In this document: piece after piece, positions 17,501 to 20,620 of the stretch | Numbering within the stretch: the stretch's first letter is position 1 | Layout: each line of letters opens with the position of its first letter | Origin: Verrucomicrobiota bacterium | GTDB taxonomy: Bacteria; Verrucomicrobiota; Verrucomicrobiia; Limisphaerales; JAEYXS01 | DNA length: 20,620 nt | NCBI GenBank assembly: GCA_021156225.1 | Contig: JAJNBN010000008.1 | Span: 1 to 20,620 of the forward strand | Reading direction: 5' to 3' | The notes under the pieces: model-generated | What the model saw: the letters and a program-made list of their open reading frames with translations, nothing else | Told to the model about the DNA's origin: nothing | Database searches by the model: none | Position numbers and translations under genes: made by a program

Positions 17501-17709
17501 GTTCCCGAAGTTGGCGGCGTGACATCGCCTTGCAGAACTACCCGGCCATCGGGCAAAGACAACGTTCGATGAGACGAGCGTAAAGACACCATCTCTGTCG
17601 CTGTCGGATAAGTTACGATATTTGATTGCGCGTGGGCCGCTTGCGGCAATAACGCCGCCGCCGCCAGACACACGCTGAGCAGCCTCCCTATACTTGATAT
17701 GCTTTTCAC
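14587..17709 (-). CDS. Large secreted protein with two kelch-type propellers and coiled coils
   Basis: This 1040-residue protein has a signal peptide (cleavage after AHA, residue 27). Residues about 28-385 hold seven kelch/galactose-oxidase-like blades, each with a core like LQDGRVLIAGG. A coiled coil follows (about 386-449). A second seven-blade set occupies about 455-800, and a long coiled coil about 807-1000. In the last coil the motif LTxQVA recurs five times at spacings of 21, 21, 28 and 21 residues, all multiples of seven. The two coils share GLAVTNATLQAEL and GLVVTNAQLQADL, so propeller plus coil appears duplicated. No copper-oxidase active-site motif, membrane anchor or sorting signal was seen, so a binding or structural role outside the cytoplasm is inferred. 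The start is GTG, fixed by a consensus ribosome binding site; a terminator follows. Confidence 0.9.
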   Translation of the reverse strand: MKSISSIGRLLSVCLAAAALLPQAAHAQSNIVTYPTATEMVSLRSSHRTLSLPDGRVVLQGDVTPPTSGTNTIEAYNPDTRAFQSIGSLRITRWTDASTVLLDGRILIVGGRTNPATSTVTAAAEIFDPASGNSTVIANLNVARFSAKAVTLQDGRVLIAGGSGSFPSVPGAPSEVYNPATGLFTTGSIMRVSRPFSSDATTVTMLQDGRVLFAGGASPASQTAEVFNPATGTFDWSGVMLAQRSFATATLLPDGRVVIIGGSSILPVSGHPSQVEVFDPTTGTFSALGNIIQPRRNHSATLLPDGKILIAGGWLPTTGGPLVSTSSVEIFDPSTGVSEQVGTMAVRRADHRVAALESGQILITGGRTDATFLRSAEIFDPLLFMRPEDLYAFYQEFANLTLENEQLWQMYNNATNVIYGLAVTNATLQAELTYANETIGELETQLDVLQPNPFRLLPSIIPPRSRPHIFSLPDGRILTQAGTGDPSAQFRSVSVFNPKTETSYLAGGINDVRTGHTGNLLPDGRILFSGGSVRLTSGVTVITNSTEIYNVGISNSVPGPAMVRARTDGFSATLADGRVLVMGGRDTTTNFIAQSEIYEPSSNSFRLSGVMTNRIIFPSVTRLQDGRVLILGSSTNGTPVVYLFDPGTETFRSVGGASIGRFAHQATLLSDGKVLISGGRVGGSVTTVLSTTEIFDPVTETFTAGPNMLTGRLSFTATVLQDGTVLMAGGQTNVSSAFPGTVQAEIYHPSTGSFSPAGVMVTNQFLHAAALLNNGAVILIGGAPGIIGSATIRAQIYDPMHHVPTSQFGNLNLLIDDLESENADLATQLTSLQAALANANTTIAGLVVTNAQLQADLEACHAEKAALIGQINALTSQVAQQQGTINTLTAQNHALTNQVAQLQATISSLQAQNNALTNQVATLTQQNAQLQTALTAEQAQTAALTAQVAQQAALIAALQSQNGTLTNQVATLTAQNTALQTALTTTQGHVQTLVTAFQGEFNNPTFVIPGATLEQQVQNLINAILGLNHGQQQALYGQLD

Positions 17710-17716
17710 TAATCTT

Positions 17717-17722
17717 CCTCCT
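17717..17722 (-). promoter_or_regulatory. Consensus ribosome binding site of the kelch gene
   Basis: AGGAGG on the minus strand lies seven bases before the GTG at 17709 and decides that start. It is the best Shine-Dalgarno match in the window. Confidence 0.85.
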
Positions 17723-17744
17723 AAATGCTTGTGTCCTTAAAGAT

Positions 17745-17796
17745 CAAGGAAGGGATTGAAAAGCCATCACTACTCCGCGATGACAATCCTTCCTTG
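17745..17796 (-). promoter_or_regulatory. Long hairpin in the kelch gene leader
   Basis: CAAGGAAGGGATTG (17745-17758) is complementary to CAATCCTTCCTTG (17784-17796) with a single bulge, and the loop can pair further. It lies 36 bases before the start codon, inside the likely untranslated leader. There is no T run after it, so it is not a normal terminator. Its left part can also form an alternative small hairpin at 17785-17805. The rest of 17797-17983 holds possible promoters for the two divergent genes but no gene. Confidence 0.5.
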
Positions 17797-17983
17797 GAAA
17801 GGATTAACAAGTGCGAAGAGTATGCCCGTTTCTCCCGGAAAAACCAAGCGGTAATTGGTCTTGTAACCCAACTATTTGTTATCCCAGAGCGACATTGTTC
17901 ATTGTCTTTTGCGGAACCTTTTTCCCATCAGCCACTTCCGTCAATCCGTTGACTCTCCGCCACCCATGGATTAGATATTCGGC

Positions 17984-19219
17984 ATGCTGCCTATCACCAG
18001 CCGCCTTGGCTTGCCCGTCTGCCTCTCCGCTGTCACGAGTCTCCTCTCCTTCGGTGCCATCGCCGAGGAAGGCGATTGGAACCGCTGGCGTGGTCCGAAC
18101 CACAACGGCATTGCGGCGACGAATAAGCTCAGCGCTGAGTTTCCCCTCGCCGCGCCCAAGCAATTGTGGAAGGCGCAGATCGGCACCGGCTTTTCTTCCG
18201 TCGCCGTCAGTGATGGGAAAGTTTACGCCATGGGCAACACGGCCAACAAAGACACCGTGACCGCTCTGAACGTTGCCGATGGCAAAGTCGTCTGGTCTCA
18301 CAGCTACGATGCCCCTATCGACCCCAATCTCTATGAAGGCGGTCCGAACTCCACGCCCACGGTGGATGGCGATAAAGTTTATACCATGGGCCGTCGCGGC
18401 CAGGTCTTCTGCTTCGACAAGGCGACCGGAAAAGTGATCTGGTCCGATAATCTCGCGCAGAAGACCGGTGCGCAGATACCCGATTGGGGCCTCTCCGGTT
18501 CCCCGCTCGTGGAAGGCAACGTCGTCATCTACAACATCGGCAGCGCGGGCACGGGTGTAGACAAGGCCACTGGAAAAATCCTCTGGCGCAGTGGTCCGGG
18601 CAAAGCCGGCTACGGCTCACCCGTTCCCTTCACCATGAATGGTCAGCGCGCGGTCGCCCTCTTTGCAGCGAAGGCGCTCGTGGCCTTGAATCCCACCACC
18701 GGCCAGCAGTTCTGGTCGTTCCCTTGGGAAACCAGCTACGATGTGAACGCCGCTGATCCCATCGTGATGGGGGACAGCTTCTTCATCTCTTCAGGTTACA
18801 ACCGTGGTTGCGCCCTGATCACCGTGAAGGGGAATCAGCCGCAAAAAGTTTGGGAAAACAAGAACATGCGGACGCAGTTCAATCCCGCGGTGCTCATCGG
18901 TGGGATGCTGGTCGGCATAGATGGCAACACGAGTGAGCGCGCCACCCTGAAAGCCATCGACCCGCGCACCGGCCAGGTTCGCTGGGTGAACCAGCCCGTC
19001 GGCAATGGCGGTGTGATTGTGGTCAAGGATCAGCTCGTCGTGCTGGGCGGCAACGGGCAGTTGCTGGCCGGACCGGTAAGCGGCACCGGTTTCCAACCCA
19101 AGACCCGCGCACAAGTTCTCGGCGGCAAAACTTGGACCGCTCCCGCCTTCGCCCACGGCAAGTTCTACGCCCGCAACGCCAAAGGCGACCTCGTGTGCAT
19201 GGACATGGGCGCGCAGTAA
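17984..19219 (+). CDS. Secreted PQQ-like beta-propeller protein
   Basis: This 411-residue protein has a signal peptide (cleavage after AIA, residues 25-27) and a single PQQ-like propeller. The mature start WNRWRGPNHNG is typical of a large secreted family common in Planctomycetes and Verrucomicrobia. At least five blades end in the tryptophan docking motif: GKVVWSHSY, GKVIWSDNL, GKILWRSGP, GQQFWSFPW and GQVRWVNQP. No residues for PQQ binding or dehydrogenase activity are recognised, so a binding or scaffold role, as in BamB-type propellers, is as likely as an enzyme. No Shine-Dalgarno site precedes the ATG. TTGACT at 17949-17954 with a nearby TAGATATT could be a promoter giving a very short leader. 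It diverges from the kelch gene. Confidence 0.9.
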   Translation: MLPITSRLGLPVCLSAVTSLLSFGAIAEEGDWNRWRGPNHNGIAATNKLSAEFPLAAPKQLWKAQIGTGFSSVAVSDGKVYAMGNTANKDTVTALNVADGKVVWSHSYDAPIDPNLYEGGPNSTPTVDGDKVYTMGRRGQVFCFDKATGKVIWSDNLAQKTGAQIPDWGLSGSPLVEGNVVIYNIGSAGTGVDKATGKILWRSGPGKAGYGSPVPFTMNGQRAVALFAAKALVALNPTTGQQFWSFPWETSYDVNAADPIVMGDSFFISSGYNRGCALITVKGNQPQKVWENKNMRTQFNPAVLIGGMLVGIDGNTSERATLKAIDPRTGQVRWVNQPVGNGGVIVVKDQLVVLGGNGQLLAGPVSGTGFQPKTRAQVLGGKTWTAPAFAHGKFYARNAKGDLVCMDMGAQ

Positions 19220-19280
19220 GGCTCGGCAGTCCCGACAGGAACTTCCCGAAAATAGCCCGCGATTTATCGTGGGGAAAAGT

Positions 19281-19329
19281 CAAACAAAACACCGGTGCCA
19301 CCCGCCTTTTCAGGCCGATGACACCGGTG
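19281..19329 (-). terminator. Terminator of the sigma factor gene
   Basis: CACCGGTG (19322-19329) and CACCGGTG (19290-19297) are self-complementary arms that can pair. Between them is a second small hairpin, GCCT/AGGC (19304-19315). On the minus strand the structure is followed by TTTTGTTTG. It lies about 40 bases after the sigma factor stop codon and could also serve the convergent PQQ-like gene. Confidence 0.7.
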
Positions 19330-19368
19330 GATGTTTGATTCGCTAAATTATTTTCGCGGCCCGCTCGC

Positions 19369-20382
19369 TTACGCGATGGCGCGCACGGCGTCTGCCTGTT
19401 CCATCATCTTGCGCAGCTTCAACAGCGCCGAGTTCTGCAACTGGCGGATGCGTTCGCGCGTCACGCCGAATTTCTTGCCCACTTCTTCCAGCGTGCGTTC
19501 CTTGCCGCCGTCCAGGCCGAAGCGGTAACGCAGGATGTTCGCTTCGCGCGGGTCCAGGTGCTTCACCAGATCCTTGATCATGCTCGTGAGCGTCTTCTTC
19601 TCGAGATCTTCGTAGGCGTTCACGGCGCGCTCGTCCTGCACCAAGTCGCCCATCACGTTGCTTTCGTCCTCGCCGATCGGCTGGTCGAGGGAAGCCGGGC
19701 GCATCGCGGCCAGGCGCATCAGGCGGACGCGGCGGGTCTTGATGCCCATCTCCTCGCTCACCTCTTCGTCGGAAGGCTCATGTCCGAGCTCTTCCGTCAG
19801 GCGCGTCACCACACGGCGCATCTTGGCGATCTTGTCCACCATGTGCACTGGGAGGCGGATGGTCTTGGACTGGTTCGCCAGCGCGCGTTTGATGGATTGT
19901 TTGATCCACCAGGCACTGTAAGTGGAGAACTTCGCGCCCTTCGCCGGGTCGAAGCGTTCCACCGCCTTCATCAGGCCGATGTTGCCTTCGTTGATCAGGT
20001 CGAGCAATGGCAGTCCGAAATCCTCATAATCCCGTGCGATCTTCACCACGAGGCGGAGATTGGATTTGATCATGCGCTCCCGGGCGGCTTCGTCACCTTT
20101 TTTGATCCGCGCGGCCAAATCGATTTCGTCTTGTGCCGTCAGCAATTTCGTCTCGCCCACTTCGCGCAGGTAAAGGGTGTAGGCCGTGCGCGGCTCATAC
20201 TCGGCATGGATCGGCTGGGCCGGTTCCGGCGTCCGCTCGACTTTCACCTCGGCCTCCGCCATGGCGGGCACAGCGGCGATCTTGATGGTGACGGGAAGCG
20301 CCGGATTGGCCGTCGTACGCAAGGTCACCAATTGGCGACGCGTGGTCCGGACGGAGCGGGAGCGGGTGGTGGCGAGTTTCAT
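19369..20382 (-). CDS. RNA polymerase sigma factor, sigma-70 family (RpoD/SigA-like)
   Basis: Sigma factors direct RNA polymerase to promoters. From the ATG at 20382 the product has 337 residues: a basic then Pro/Glu-rich N-terminus (1-65), region 1.2 (66-98), region 2 (106-178, with DLINEGNIGLMKAVERFD and YSAWWIKQSI), region 3 (180-260) and region 4 (273-330, helix-turn-helix VTRERIRQL). The large region 1.1 and non-conserved insert of major RpoD proteins are missing. This suggests a group 2 factor used in particular conditions, but a short primary factor cannot be excluded. An in-frame TTG at 20436 would add 18 residues and is less likely. The gene stands alone, with a promoter-like sequence upstream and a terminator downstream. 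Confidence 0.93.
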   Translation of the reverse strand: MKLATTRSRSVRTTRRQLVTLRTTANPALPVTIKIAAVPAMAEAEVKVERTPEPAQPIHAEYEPRTAYTLYLREVGETKLLTAQDEIDLAARIKKGDEAARERMIKSNLRLVVKIARDYEDFGLPLLDLINEGNIGLMKAVERFDPAKGAKFSTYSAWWIKQSIKRALANQSKTIRLPVHMVDKIAKMRRVVTRLTEELGHEPSDEEVSEEMGIKTRRVRLMRLAAMRPASLDQPIGEDESNVMGDLVQDERAVNAYEDLEKKTLTSMIKDLVKHLDPREANILRYRFGLDGGKERTLEEVGKKFGVTRERIRQLQNSALLKLRKMMEQADAVRAIA

Positions 20383-20514
20383 GTGTTTGATTCCAGATTT
20401 AAGGGTTTCAGCCTGCGTGTGTGTTTTACGTCCCAAAATGTGACCGTCTCTTTATTAGTCGGAAACAACTTACCGTTCGTTCAATTATTCTCCGAAGTTT
20501 TGCTTACCTGGCTT

Positions 20515-20542
20515 TTTCTATTCTTAACTGCCTCTGTTTCAA
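20515..20542 (-). promoter_or_regulatory. Possible promoter of the sigma factor gene
   Basis: On the minus strand TTGAAA (20537-20542, 5 of 6) and TAGAAA (20515-20520, 4 of 6) are 16 bases apart. The leader to the ATG at 20382 would be about 125 bases. The remaining 20383-20620 is AT-richer than its surroundings and holds no gene. Confidence 0.35.
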
Positions 20543-20620
20543 CGTTTAGACGAAGTTAGTTCCCGTATTAACTCTCACTTAAAACCTCGCCCATTCTCTG
20601 ACAGCTTGTCTTTGTCTAAC

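Noticed and set aside
17725..17952. A 75-codon plus-strand open frame in the divergent region between the kelch and PQQ-like genes
   Set aside because: No ribosome binding site and no family resemblance; it covers the likely kelch promoter and leader.

Overview
The window looks like chromosomal sequence from a free-living Gram-negative-type bacterium, most likely Verrucomicrobiota of the Pedosphaera/Limisphaerales kind. That placement is inference. It rests on moderately high GC, very sparse Shine-Dalgarno sites (only two convincing ones), secreted PQQ-type and kelch-type beta-propeller proteins, and a CheR-TPR protein. No RNA gene, CRISPR array, insertion sequence, phage or plasmid feature was seen.

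Layout: 1-481 is gene-free and leads into a glyceraldehyde-3-phosphate dehydrogenase gene (482-1531) with a strong terminator. Next come a paired inverted REP-like element (1595-1742), a small secreted heavy-metal-associated protein (1868-2128), and a convergent secreted protein of unknown function (2194-3162, minus). A probable plus-strand operon follows: cstA-type transporter, nadD, rsfS (3369-6862). From 6957 to 17709 everything lies on the minus strand. In transcription order it is a large secreted kelch/coiled-coil protein, nicotinate phosphoribosyltransferase, an NrtR-like Nudix regulator, nicotinamidase, a CheR-TPR methyltransferase with a long Arg/Glu repeat tail, and a hybrid histidine kinase. 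A secreted PQQ-like propeller protein (17984-19219, plus) diverges from the kelch gene. The window closes with a sigma-70 family factor (19369-20382, minus).

Two functional themes stand out. The first is NAD supply: pncA (nicotinamide to nicotinate), pncB (nicotinate to nicotinate mononucleotide) and nadD (mononucleotide to dinucleotide) lie within about 9 kb, with an NrtR-type regulator between pncB and pncA; only NAD synthetase is absent. The second is a chemosensory-like pair. The CheR-TPR protein resembles WspC, and the first receiver domain of the kinase resembles that of WspR, but here that receiver is joined to a histidine kinase and two more receivers instead of a GGDEF domain. No receptor, CheW, CheA or CheB gene is in the window.

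The observations most worth following are the WspR-type receiver on a hybrid kinase, the roughly 250-residue Arg/Glu repeat tail on CheR, the duplicated propeller-plus-coiled-coil design of the kelch protein, the histone-H1-like tail on RsfS, and the intact Nudix box in the presumed NrtR regulator.
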